From NCBI RefSeq assembly GCF_001315985.1, contig NZ_BBBI01000009.1:26484-90483 (forward strand): a stretch of DNA of 64,000 bases, written 5' to 3'. The DNA is from Vulcanisaeta distributa JCM 11216 (GTDB taxonomy: Archaea > Thermoproteota > Thermoprotei > Thermoproteales > Thermocladiaceae). The position numbers and the translations under genes were made by a program. Below, in pieces: positions 10,677-20,031 of the stretch (the first letter of the stretch is position 1; each line of letters begins with the position of its first letter). Under the pieces are notes generated by a model. That model saw only the letters and a list, made by a program, of their open reading frames with translations, was not told the origin of the DNA and made no database searches.

Positions 10677-10684
10677 TTTAAATA
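10677..10684 (+). promoter_or_regulatory. TATA element of the S13 gene
   Basis: TTTAAATA lies 23-30 nt before the ATG at 10707, with adenines before it as a possible BRE. No Shine-Dalgarno sequence precedes the start, so the transcript is probably leaderless. Confidence 0.65.
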
Positions 10685-10706
10685 CCCATAGGCCGCATTA
10701 GGCCGA

Positions 10707-11195
10707 ATGTCCCAGGAAGTTAGGCAGATAGTGAGGATTGGCGATACTGACTTAGACGGATTTAAGCCCGTTGCTTACGCCTTAACCAGGATAAGAGGTA
10801 TTGGAATACCAACAGCATATGCCATATGCAGGTATTTGGGGATAAACCCATCAATTAGGTTAGGTCAACTTGACGATGAGACTATTAGGAAGCTTGATTG
10901 GGCCGTGAGGAATTTGCACCAGTTTGCACCTGGTTGGTTCGTAAATAGGCCCAAGGATCCAGAAACGGGGGGGCGAAACATTCATCTACTGGGTGCAGAC
11001 CTAGTGTTGGCAGCAAAAAGGGATATTGATTTAATGAAAAAACTAAGGAGCTGGAAGGGCATCAGACATAACCTGGGACTTAAGGTTAGGGGGGGCCAGA
11101 GGACCAGGACAACGGGTAGGTTAGGCTTAACGGTTGGTGTGGCAAAGGGTAAGACAGCAGCTGGGGGGGGAGGGGGGGGAGGCGGTAGCAAATAA
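10707..11195 (+). CDS. rps13: 30S ribosomal protein S13
   Basis: Ribosomal head protein contacting 16S rRNA and 5S-side bridges. The helix-two-turn-helix region GIGIPTAYAICRYLGI (residues 31-46) and the C-terminal rRNA-binding signature are clear. The signature reads RGGQRTRTTGR (128-138), while the family reads RGQRTRT; the extra Gly comes from a seven-G run. PETGGRN (86-91) likewise has one Gly too many. The C-terminus ends in eight Gly followed by SK, encoded by two eight-G runs (11163 and 11172), which is unusual and may be inflated. Expected length is about 150 residues. Confidence 0.95.
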   Translation: MSQEVRQIVRIGDTDLDGFKPVAYALTRIRGIGIPTAYAICRYLGINPSIRLGQLDDETIRKLDWAVRNLHQFAPGWFVNRPKDPETGGRNIHLLGADLVLAAKRDIDLMKKLRSWKGIRHNLGLKVRGGQRTRTTGRLGLTVGVAKGKTAAGGGGGGGGSK

Positions 11196-11430
11196 GATGC
11201 AATATTATTATGTCATAATATATTAATCATTAATAACTAATTATAGATGTTTTGATAAGTACTTAGTTGTGTTATTCATTATGTATTCTTTTGTATTCAA
11301 TTCTAATCTATATAATAGTGTACGTATTAAGTTATCATTATTTCTTTGTATATGATACTTCTACTAGGCATGTTTTACACTTGAAGAGAAAGAAATTTAA
11401 AAGGACAGGCAGTGGTTACCATGATCGAGT

Positions 11431-11938
11431 ATGAGTATCGTGAAGTCATTGATTAAACTTGAATTTAGGGAGTTAAGGAGTAGTGATATGAAAATGGTTA
11501 TTGATTTATATAATTCACTAAGTAGCGATAGTATTTATTATAGGTTCAGGGGGGGTTTCTTTAAGGATTTTGAGAAGTACGTAAAGTCAGTCTTTTCTGA
11601 TTCACGTAATATAGTCTATGGAGCCTTCCTGGGTAATGAATTGGTTGGCGTCTTAGAAGCTGTTTACATAAGTGATGGTTGTTATGAAATGGCTATCGTG
11701 GTTAAAGACGGCTATCAGGGTAGGGGGTATTGGTACTAAGCTCGTTGCCTACGCAATCAATGACCTGAAGAGAAGAGGTATTAAGACCTTAATTGCGTAC
11801 ACCACCCCCCCTGATAATTATAGGATTCTAGCAATATCCAGGAAGTTCCATGGAACCATAAAATGTATGCATGATGAATGCACCACAGTCTTTAATCTAC
11901 AGAGCATGAATATAAATGCTGATCAATTCTTAAATTAA
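11431..11938 (+). CDS. GNAT-family N-acetyltransferase (frameshifted)
   Basis: Acetyl-CoA-dependent acyltransferase fold. The signature Q/RxxGxG/A reads YQGRGIGTKL across the break: the first frame reads YQGRGYWY and stops, the second continues IGTKLVAYAI. At about 11724 the sequence has AGGGGGT; AGGGGT restores the frame. Two further inserts add residues (RFRGGFF from G7 at 11550; TTPPDNY from C7 at 11806). Repaired length is about 165 residues, a single GNAT domain. The substrate is unknown. An upstream AAATTTAAAA at 11393-11402 is a likely TATA element. Confidence 0.75.
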
Positions 11939-11959
11939 AGACCGTTTAATTACATTACC

Positions 11960-12646
11960 GTGGAGAAGGTAATATTATTACTCACTGAGACCTCCCTTGA
12001 GACGGTACCCAAGGAGTTATTGAGTAATCCAGTGATAATAAGGGACGCGAGAAGGAGAGGGATAAACCCAAGGTACTTAATCCTTGATAGGGCGAGGCAT
12101 CATAGGTTAATGATTAATCTACCCAATGCTGAAAAGCGTGGAAGGCCGGATATACTTCATCAAGTACTCCTTCTAATTCAAGGTAGCTTACTTGCACGTA
12201 ATAACTTAATTAAGACCTACATACACACAATAAATGGCTTGGTGATTGATGTTGACCCAGAAATACGCCCACCACGTAATTATAATAACTTCATTGGATT
12301 AATGAGCCAACTATTTGAATTGGGTAGGGTGCCACCCACTGGGAGACCGCTGATGAGGTTTGTGAATGGAATTAATTACGTATTAAATACCGAATTACCT
12401 GACCGTAAAATACTCCTTGATGATGTGAGGGGTAAAGAGATAGGGTTGAAGACCTTTGTTAATTATGTGAAGAACTTTAAAAGACCTTTAATAATGATAG
12501 GCGCATTTCCTAAGGGTTCATTTGAAGAACGTACTTACGAATTAGCTGATGATATTTTAAAAATTGGGAAGTATGTCATGGATTCATCATCAATATTGTG
12601 TAGGTTATTAACAACACTTGAAATCGAAATGGGACTCATCACCTGA
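11960..12646 (+). CDS. nep1: 16S rRNA pseudouridine N1-methyltransferase Nep1
   Basis: SPOUT-class methyltransferase (EMG1/Nep1) that methylates pseudouridine in helix 35 of small-subunit rRNA and assists ribosome assembly. Visible features are LILDRARHH near the N-terminus, RGRPDILHQVLL (family RPDIVH), the IRPPRNYNNFIGLM segment, and the C-terminal knot with IGAFPKGSF. 228 residues is normal. The start is GTG at 11960. No G7 run falls inside it and it reads through intact. It follows the acetyltransferase by about 20 bp. Confidence 0.92.
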   Translation: MEKVILLLTETSLETVPKELLSNPVIIRDARRRGINPRYLILDRARHHRLMINLPNAEKRGRPDILHQVLLLIQGSLLARNNLIKTYIHTINGLVIDVDPEIRPPRNYNNFIGLMSQLFELGRVPPTGRPLMRFVNGINYVLNTELPDRKILLDDVRGKEIGLKTFVNYVKNFKRPLIMIGAFPKGSFEERTYELADDILKIGKYVMDSSSILCRLLTTLEIEMGLIT

Positions 12647-12676
12647 AAAATAAGTAAACATTTATAATTTCATCCC

Positions 12677-12684
12677 TTTAATAA
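12677..12684 (+). promoter_or_regulatory. TATA element of glmS
   Basis: TTTAATAA lies 21-28 nt before the ATG at 12705. A second TATA-like element (TTTATAAT, 12661-12668) lies too far upstream for a leaderless start. Confidence 0.5.
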
Positions 12685-12704
12685 TCGAGAATAAGTGTTG
12701 GGTT

Positions 12705-14549
12705 ATGTGTGGTATTATTGGTATTACGTCATTACCAAACAACCTCAGGGAACCCATTGGCAAGGTAGTTAGAAGATGCCTTGAGAAACTTGAGTATAGG
12801 GGGGGTTATGACTCAGTCGGCATTGCAGTTATTAAGGGCAATTATATAGAGGTTAGGAAGGGTAAGGGTAAGATTGCCGAGGTTAGCACTAGGCTAAACT
12901 TCGATGAGGTTAATGGCACGACCGCCATCGGCCATACCAGGTGGGCTACCCATGGAAAGCCAAGCGATGAGAATGCGCACCCGCACACGGACTGCTCAGG
13001 TAATGTCGCTGTTGTTCATAATGGCATAATCTCGAATTTCCTGGAGCTTAAGGAGGAATTGATTAGAAAGGGTCACGTATTTAAGAGTGAGACGGATACC
13101 GAGGTCGTTGCCCATTTAATTGAGGAGTATTTAAGGCTTGGTTATAAGCCCTTCGACGCATTTAAGGCTGCATTATCGAGACTAAAGGGTGCCTATGCAT
13201 TTGTCGTTATAATAGCCCAGGAACCCAATAGGCTTTACTTCGCCAGAAATACCTCACCATTAGTCATCGGTATTGGTAACGGCGCTAATTTCATTGCCAG
13301 TGATATACCGGCCTTTCTGGAGTTCACGAATACCGTGATAGTACTTAGGGACGGCGAGTATGGGTATATCGAGCCAGGCAAGGTCTATATTGAAAAAGAC
13401 GGTGTTCCTATTAATGTTGAGGAGAGGGTTAGGCTCATTAGTTGGACACCTGAGATGGCGAGTAAAGAAGGCTACTCGCACTTCATGCTGAAGGAAATAC
13501 ATGAACAACCCTTCGCCATAAGTTCAACACTGGCAGGAATTAATGAGGGAGAATTCGATAATGTAATAAACCTTCTTCTAAATTCGAGAAAGGTACTGAT
13601 AATTGGCGCTGGCACGTCATATCATGCTGGCCTTGTCGGTGATTACTTGTTCACGTCAATGCTCGGTCTCGATACGCACACAATAATCTCCTCTGAGTAT
13701 AAGAAGTACGTTGACGCAATTAATGATAATGACACTGTAATAGCTATTAGCCAGTCAGGCGAGACTATAGATACCCTGGTTGCCGTGAGGGCGTTTAAAG
13801 AGAGGGGGGGCGCTAAGATTGTTGCCATATCTAATGTCGTCGATAGCGCAATACCTAGGGAATCAAACTATGTACTTTACACGAGGGCGGGTCCCGAAAT
13901 CGGCGTTGCCGCCACCAAGACCTTCACCACCCAATTGGTTATTCTTACGACACTCGCATTAAGGGCTGGCATTGCCATGGGTAAGCTGAGCCAGGGTGAG
14001 TATAGGAATCTCATGGACTCCCTCAATAAGGTGCCGGGAATCCTTCAAAACGTTATAACTAGGACCGAGGGCAGGGTTAAGGCATTGAGTGAGTATATGA
14101 AGAGCAGAAACAATGCGTATTACCTGGGTAGGGGGGGTATTGGCGTCCCACTGAGCATGGAGGGAGCCCTAAAGCTGAAGGAGATAGCGTACATACATGC
14201 TGAGGCATACCCAGCAGGTGAGAGTAAGCATGGACCAATAGCGCTTGTTGAGGAGGGTTATCCCGTCGTATTCTCAATACTTGATGATGATAATGTGGAT
14301 GCACTACTCGGTAATGTTATGGAAATGAAGGCTAGGGACGCGTACACCATAGGTTTTGTCCCTGAGAAATACGTTGGTAAGTTTAGGGAATTACTGAACG
14401 TAACGTTTGAGCTGCCTAACATCGACTATAGGATTGCGCCAATAATATACGTAGTGCCTATGCAATTACTCGCCTACTACACAGCCGTTGCACGTGGTTA
14501 CGACCCAGATAAACCAAGGAATTTGGCGAAGACGGTGACCGTGGAATGA
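12705..14549 (+). CDS. glmS: Glutamine-fructose-6-phosphate aminotransferase
   Basis: Makes glucosamine 6-phosphate from fructose 6-phosphate and glutamine, the first step to UDP-GlcNAc. The N-terminal Ntn glutaminase starts MCGIIGI with catalytic Cys2; HTRWATHG and HNGIISNF follow. Two SIS domains bind the sugar (IGAGTSYHAG, SQSGETIDT) and the C-terminus ends KTVTVE. The near-invariant EYRGYDS reads EYRGGYDS (residues 30-37), with the extra Gly from G7 at 12800; G7 runs at 13804 and 14131 also add Gly. 614 residues is normal after removing these. It overlaps the GlmU-like gene by ATGA. Confidence 0.96.
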   Translation: MCGIIGITSLPNNLREPIGKVVRRCLEKLEYRGGYDSVGIAVIKGNYIEVRKGKGKIAEVSTRLNFDEVNGTTAIGHTRWATHGKPSDENAHPHTDCSGNVAVVHNGIISNFLELKEELIRKGHVFKSETDTEVVAHLIEEYLRLGYKPFDAFKAALSRLKGAYAFVVIIAQEPNRLYFARNTSPLVIGIGNGANFIASDIPAFLEFTNTVIVLRDGEYGYIEPGKVYIEKDGVPINVEERVRLISWTPEMASKEGYSHFMLKEIHEQPFAISSTLAGINEGEFDNVINLLLNSRKVLIIGAGTSYHAGLVGDYLFTSMLGLDTHTIISSEYKKYVDAINDNDTVIAISQSGETIDTLVAVRAFKERGGAKIVAISNVVDSAIPRESNYVLYTRAGPEIGVAATKTFTTQLVILTTLALRAGIAMGKLSQGEYRNLMDSLNKVPGILQNVITRTEGRVKALSEYMKSRNNAYYLGRGGIGVPLSMEGALKLKEIAYIHAEAYPAGESKHGPIALVEEGYPVVFSILDDDNVDALLGNVMEMKARDAYTIGFVPEKYVGKFRELLNVTFELPNIDYRIAPIIYVVPMQLLAYYTAVARGYDPDKPRNLAKTVTVE

Positions 14550-15755
14550 ACAGCGTATTGAATTACAGAGAGGTTCTCGGAGTAGTACTTAGTGGTGGTA
14601 GAGGCACTAACATGGAACCATTAACGCCCTATCTCGATAAGCCACTCATTAGGTTACTAGGTAAACCACTCATTTATTACCCAACGAGTAACCTGGTTCA
14701 CCTGGGCTTAAGGACCATTTACATTATTTCTAGGGATCCAACGAAGGTAGGTAACGAGGTTGGTCGATACTTCAACAATGTTTCGATAGAAATGTTGGAC
14801 AGAGGGGGGGTGATGATATCGATAGTGCATTAAAGATTATTAATGAAATTTCTGGTAAGGGCACGACAATAATATCATTTGGTGACGTTATACTGCCCCC
14901 GGGAAGCCTATGAACTTGCATTGAATAGCCACGTGAGCTCAGGCAAGTCAGTAACCATATTAATGACACCATTATCGGATTTGCAGGGTTACTTTGAGGT
15001 TCAGGTGAATGACGTAGTGGCGATAAACAAGGTGAACGAGCATAAATCAGGCTATGCATGGACTGGGATATTAATTGCTGAAAGGGAGTTTCTGGTCTCA
15101 CTACAGGAATTTAACGGAAGTATAAACAGCACCTTAAGGCGGTTCAGGGGGGGTAATATCAACGTAGCCCTTTGGAGCGGATGGTTCGTTGATGTTAGTT
15201 ATCCCTGGGACTTACTAAGCGCATAAAGTACTTAATGGGCGATTTAAGGGAGGCTAGGATCAGCAAGGATGCTGATGTCTCGTCTAGGGCTGTCATAGAA
15301 GGGCCTGTGATAGTTGATGAAGGCGCCAGGATAGATCACGGCGCAATAATTAGGGGGGGCCTGTGTACATTGGCAGGAATGCGTACGTTGGTAACAACGC
15401 ATTGATTAGAAACAACACATCACTTGAGGAGGAGTCGGTGATAGGCGCTGACGCTGAAATAACGGAGTCGCTCATTGGGTATAGGGCTACCGTGGGTAGG
15501 GGGGGCTCATTCATAGGTAGCTCAATAATCGGTGATGAAAGCACAATAGAACCTGGTGTTGTAACACTAAATGTATTACCAAGTGGCGTCGAGGTATCGC
15601 ACCTATCACCAGTCATTGTTAAGGGTAAGCAAATAGCCAAGTTGGGCGCCATTGTGGGACCCAAGGCCAGGGTTGGCGCTAATTCCGTGATTTATCCAGG
15701 ATCGATAATAAGCCATAATAAGTATGTTCCACCATTATCAGTATTAAGGCAATGA
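14546..15755 (+). CDS. GlmU-like sugar-1-phosphate nucleotidyltransferase/acetyltransferase (several frameshifts)
   Basis: N-terminal nucleotidyltransferase domain (VLSGGRGTNMEPLTPYLDKPL) followed by a left-handed beta-helix domain (YIGRNAYVGNNALIRNN). It probably forms UDP-GlcNAc from glucosamine 1-phosphate, given its four-base overlap with glmS. The reading is broken at about 14804 (G7 for G5, DRGGDDIDSAL expected), 14900 (an extra base in CCGGGAAG), 15225 (a missing A at GCATAAAG) and 15352 (G7 for G5, IRGPVYIG expected). G7 at 15147 and 15500 only add Gly. Repaired, it is one protein of about 400 residues. The usual GGxGTRxxPLT Arg is Asn here. Confidence 0.72.
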
Positions 15756-15761
15756 ACAAAA

Positions 15762-16121
15762 ATGTACGTAGCGATATTCACATCTAGGCAGGACTATACC
15801 CTAGAGCTAGGAGCGGGTATTTACTTAAGGCCTAGGTGTGACTATGCATTATGGTTCTGGAACACATATGAATTAACTAATAGGGAGATGGAGTATTGCA
15901 GTGACTATGAATTAATGATTAGGTACCTGGATACTTATAGAAGGTTACGGTGGGAAAAAAGCGTTAAGTCGATTGCGAATTTGAAGAACGATCTCATGAA
16001 GATGAGGGCTGAGCTGAGAAGGAGATGCTTTGATGAATTGATATGTCTAGCGAATAGGGTATATGAGTATAATAGGGCGGTGAATATGTTGTATGGTTAT
16101 TATAGCGAATTCATGAATTAA
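15762..16121 (+). CDS. Hypothetical protein, 119 residues
   Basis: Starts MYVAIFTSRQDY, with several Tyr/Trp residues and a basic helical middle (residues 60-90). Four scattered cysteines do not form a recognisable zinc motif. It begins 6 bp after the GlmU-like gene and is probably co-transcribed with glmS. I see no known family. Confidence 0.45.
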   Translation: MYVAIFTSRQDYTLELGAGIYLRPRCDYALWFWNTYELTNREMEYCSDYELMIRYLDTYRRLRWEKSVKSIANLKNDLMKMRAELRRRCFDELICLANRVYEYNRAVNMLYGYYSEFMN

Positions 16122-16176
16122 GCCCCGAGGATCTCTCCAAATTATCCATAGCCCTTAATAGGTATAATATGCCTTA

Positions 16177-16665
16177 ATGAGCCTTAGAGTGTTTAATGAG
16201 TTAATACGTTCATCAAATGATGAGCTGAAATACCTAACCTTTTTATCATTGTTGAATCCAGTAATGTGGCCGTCGCATATAACCATGGATACGAAGATCG
16301 TACCGTATCTAAATTGGATTCTCGTATATATTAATGACCACTTCGTGATTCTTATAATAAGCTTAAATCGCGCATATGCAATCAGTGACTTGAATATTAA
16401 TATTAATGGCGGTAGAGTGGCTCTTGGTAATGATTATGAAATTAAGTCAATAATGTCGACACACATAATGACTAGAATCGAGTCTCTAGATGGCCATGGG
16501 TTATTATTCATAGGTAATTGGAGCGATGAAGCCGTTGATTTAAACCTTGATTTTAGGCCAAGGGAGGGTTCCATCAAGGGCTTATCACTTGATGTAAATC
16601 TTTCCCAATTAATGCCAACGATCGTACCTCCACATGATTACGTATCGATTAAGTATAGTGTATGA
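16177..16665 (+). CDS. Hypothetical protein, 162 residues
   Basis: Hydrophobic beta-strand-rich sequence ending VPPHDYVSIKY, which resembles the closing strand of C-terminal beta domains in some glycosidases, but no catalytic domain precedes it. There is no signal peptide. It follows the preceding hypothetical gene on the same strand by about 55 bp and converges on the PCNA gene. Function unknown. Confidence 0.4.
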   Translation: MSLRVFNELIRSSNDELKYLTFLSLLNPVMWPSHITMDTKIVPYLNWILVYINDHFVILIISLNRAYAISDLNININGGRVALGNDYEIKSIMSTHIMTRIESLDGHGLLFIGNWSDEAVDLNLDFRPREGSIKGLSLDVNLSQLMPTIVPPHDYVSIKYSV

Positions 16666-16691
16666 GAATGGGATTACTAAGTTTAAGGTAA

Positions 16692-17624
16692 TTACGCCAT
16701 CCTAGGTGCTAGGTAAAACTGAATGGACCCTATTGCAAAATCTATCGTTAGTTTTAATGGCTTATTATTATCAAACTCTATTGTTACAGTCTCACTTATC
16801 TGCTTCATCGGCCTTATGAAATCCAGGAGTAGTTCGACGGAGTATACGGCATCGTGAGAGCCTGCACTGAGTATTCATAGAAAACCTCATCACCGCTGGA
16901 GTAGGTTGTTTCAATCGACTTACCACCCTCACCCTCAGCCAATATGGAGAAGGAATCCTCCTTTGCAAAAAGCTTCACAGAATCAGAAACCTCACTGGCT
17001 GAACTTAATAGGTCAACAAAAACGTCCATACCCATCCTAATTCTGACGGGGGGGTACTCAAGCTTAGGCTCAGGGACCTCCTCCTCGGCTATGTTAATTA
17101 TTGGAAGCCCAAACCTCCTGTAGAAGCCACCCTCCCTACCTTCTTCGTGTATATAGTTATGAAGAACCTATTCTTGCAGTATCAACGCCCAGCTCCACCT
17201 TCTCCTTAGCCTTAACCCTCTTCAAAATCTTCTTAACTAGGTCAAAGCTTATTCCAACCTTCAACTCCTTAGTCACTGTGTACTCCTCAAGGCTTGAACC
17301 AGGTATGTTCAGGATTACCAGGGAAACCTTGCTCGGGTCTATGGACTTCATCTTAATACCCTCAGAATCAATAATGAAGTTAGACTCCTGAAGTAGGTTA
17401 GCTAGTGCGGTGAACACGTATCTAAACTCCTTACCCTTTGGGAACATTATCCTATAATACTCCTCACTCTCCACAACACCACCTGCACCACCCTCCTCAG
17501 CACCCTCCTCACCTCCACTAACCTCCTCTATTTCCTCCGTAGTTTCTTCTGTCTCAACGCCCTCAACCCTCTCTTCCTCACTCTCCTCACGTTCCTCCCT
17601 CTCAGACTCCTCATTCTCAGCCAT
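16692..17624 (-). CDS. pcn: DNA polymerase sliding clamp PCNA with acidic N-terminal extension (frameshifted)
   Basis: Ring-shaped processivity factor. The clamp proper starts at about residue 56 (YYRIMFPKGKEF) and shows DSEGIKMKSIDPSKVSLV and, near the end, the IQFYLAPRMA C-terminus, which extends to 16692 after repair. Breaks: at about 17165 the coding strand GCAAG needs GCAAAG (GVDTAKNRFF); at about 16861 CAGGCT needs CAGGGCT (VQGSHDAVYSVELL). A C7 on the coding strand at 17048 adds a Pro. Residues 1-55 are a Glu-rich tail not found in standard archaeal PCNA of about 250 residues. Crenarchaea often have several PCNA subunits; only one is here. Confidence 0.88.
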
Positions 17625-17649
17625 AATTAAATTGGTATTAATGTAATTG

Positions 17650-17657
17650 TATTTAAA
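17650..17657 (-). promoter_or_regulatory. TATA element of the PCNA gene
   Basis: The minus strand reads TTTAAATA, 26-33 nt before the start codon at 17624, with the purine-rich AAAAG next to it as a BRE-like element. The placement supports the distal start and hence the acidic extension. Confidence 0.6.
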
Positions 17658-17742
17658 AGGCTTTTATCGCCTAAATTAAGGTAATTTTAGCTCAAGCATT
17701 GATGAAAAGGAATTATTATCTCTTTAGGTTCTATCTGCATAA

Positions 17743-19023
17743 ATGCCGTATTTGATGATTGGTATTGATGACACGGATTGGGAGGGTGGTGGATGCACCA
17801 CTTATGTCATGTACTCATTCGTTAAATACCTAATTAAGGACGGACTAATTAATAACATTGTTGGGTTGCCGCGATTGACCAGGTTAAATCCGTATGTGCC
17901 ATTTAAGACCAGAGGAAATGCATCCCTATCAATAATAATCAATGCCGAGTCTGAGAGTGATGCTACGGATTATGTTGAGCTAATGAACTCACTGATTGAC
18001 CAAATGGTTAAGAGGGTTGGTAAGACAAGCCCTGGAATCGCATACGTAATAAGCGATTCAATAAATGTTGATGAACGATTAGCGTGGTTTTATAGGAAGA
18101 GCGTTAGGGACGTGGTCACGCTGGACCTCGCGCAAAGAGTAGCTAATAAGATAAATGCCAGACTCATGGGTGGTAGGGGGGGTGTCATTGGAGCGTTGGC
18201 CTCTCTGGGCTTTGTACCAATCGACGCCACATATGAATTCATAGCATATAGGCTTGAGGACGAAGAGAGACCGATTATTGACCCTAATGACGTGAAGATT
18301 TGGGACCGTGTAACGAACCCCCCCTTCACATTCCTAAATATATACGAGGACCAAGTACTTATTGAACCTCACGGCCCTGACCCAGTCCTCTTTGGCATTA
18401 GGGGGTGATTCACCCCATCATGTACTTGCCATGGGTAATTACCTCGCTAATAAGTATAATGCCGTTGGATGGATAATATACATAACTAACCAGGGAACCG
18501 ATGAACATAGGTCGCACGTAAATGAACCTATCCCATATAGGAATATTGACCTTATGGGTATTATTACGGACATTATGTTTAATGAGAGAGGCATGCCCAG
18601 GTTATTTTGGATGAGAAACAAGGGGGGGTAATGGCATATAGGCACTTGGGGATTTCCAGGGAGTTAGCAGATTGTATTGGATGTTTAGTACAGGTGTGGG
18701 GGGGTGGTGTTAAGCCTAATGGTAATTCCAGCTTATATATCGAGGGAATGAGGGTTCTCCATGATAGGCATATTGAAGTGAAGAATCCTAGATGCCCGGT
18801 TTGTGGTGGTCCAATGGAATCCGCAGGCAAGTCAGGCTTACTAAGATGCAAAAGGTGTGGTTTTCAGGATAAACTACCTAGAATACTAATGCCAAGGAAT
18901 AGGTGGTTTCTGGCAAGCCCCCCCAGAGCCAGTGAGTATAGGCATTTAATGAAGCCCAGTGAGAGGGTTGGTCTTGAGGGTCTTGCACTCTATATGCCTA
19001 AACCATTTCTATGGGTTTATTGA
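17743..19023 (+). CDS. tiaS: tRNA(Ile2) 2-agmatinylcytidine synthetase TiaS (frameshifted)
   Basis: Attaches agmatine to C34 of the CAU-anticodon tRNA-Ile so that it reads AUA. The start MIGIDDTDWEGGGCTTY is the TiaS signature; a later OB-fold and a zinc ribbon (CPVCGGP, CKRCGF) are visible. Three frames are joined: at about 18402 AGGGGGT for AGGGGT (IRGDSPHH), and at about 18598 ATGCCCAGG for ATGGCCCAGG (MAQVILDEKQG). G7 or C7 runs at 18176, 18318, 18622, 18700 and 18919 add single residues. Repaired length is about 420, normal for TiaS. I end it at 19023 after RHLMKP, as the C-terminus matches the family there. Confidence 0.88.
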
Positions 19024-19045
19024 TTACTATAGAGAAAGGTTTTTA

Positions 19046-19216
19046 ATGCATTTAATTACGGCACTCAAGAAGCCTATGAATGTTGAGAACGTCATTGAAT
19101 CAAGGATAATTAACTCCCTTAGAATTGACTTGAATGTAGGTATTAATTATGAAGTCAAGTTACGGCGATTAAACAGGTTAATTAGGCTGCGGAAGCTAAT
19201 GAACCTTGGACTTTAA
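19046..19216 (+). CDS. Possible small basic protein
   Basis: 56 residues from an ATG at 19046, just after TiaS and overlapping the convergent HAD gene by about 20 bp. It is Arg/Leu/Asn-rich, predicted helical, with no known motif. It could be a real small gene or a chance frame. Confidence 0.25.
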   Translation: MHLITALKKPMNVENVIESRIINSLRIDLNVGINYEVKLRRLNRLIRLRKLMNLGL

Positions 19217-19965
19217 AGTTGACAATAAATAGCTTAAGAAGGCTGGTAGTTCATTCTCATGAACCCATAGCATTACTGGTAGGTTAAGTCCTTCATTGTA
19301 CTTATGTCTAATGCCAATGGGATACTCAACGACCTTCATTGCGGGGATATCATTCTCCGAATCACCCATATACATTACTGGTCCCTTTATACCCATGAGC
19401 TCCCGAAGTCTCGCCACAGCATAGCCCTTATCAACCTGAATCCCTGGATATATGTCTATGAATGGATGACCTCTATACCTGATTACCTTAAATCCTAATT
19501 CATTCGCAAACCTAATAATTTGTTCAAGGGCTTCCACGTTAATGGCACCCTTACTTCTCCAATCAATTCCTAATCCACCAATTAAATCACCGACACGCTT
19601 AATCTCTAAATAAACACCCCCCCTTAACTCATTGACTTTATTAATAACATTCATTAGAGACTCAAATCTACCTTGCCATCTAGGTAAATCCTCATGAACA
19701 TAATAATTGCCATCAATCCTTACTTCAAGACCGTTCGTGCAAGACCACGCCCTAGCAAACCCCGTCCTCGGTATTAGGAAGCCACAGTCCTTTGTGCTTA
19801 TCACGGCTATTGGTATGTACTTACTTATTTCACTCAGTTTTTCATAAATAGGCTCAGGGGGGGTCTACTCAATTGCCTGGCAACGTCTATTGGCGCTATT
19901 GTGCCATCATAGTCAGTAAACAATGCCGAGACATTCCTAAATAGGTTAATTGTATCATCAAGCAT
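19196..19965 (-). CDS. Trehalose-phosphatase-like HAD hydrolase (frameshifted)
   Basis: HAD phosphatase with nucleophile motif FTDYDGTIAPID near the N-terminus, which is the trehalose-6-phosphate phosphatase style, and a C-terminal GDSENDIPAM that carries the metal-binding aspartates. The N-terminal part is in another frame: at 19857-19863 a seven-base run replaces five, and repair gives SRPEPIYEKLSE leading into AVISTKDCGF. The ATG at 19965 is the natural start because the DYDGT motif lies just after it. Mannosyl-3-phosphoglycerate phosphatase is the main alternative. No trehalose synthase is nearby. Confidence 0.7.
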
Positions 19966-20031
19966 TATCGAATTCACGTAATATAATTAATTTAATAAGA
20001 TTTATTTTCTTCACAAATTCCAAGGCATTGA

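Noticed and set aside
11160..11182. G-quadruplex regulatory element at the end of S13
   Set aside because: Only two G runs are close together and they are coding. Elsewhere G7 runs are isolated, and all are suspect in length.
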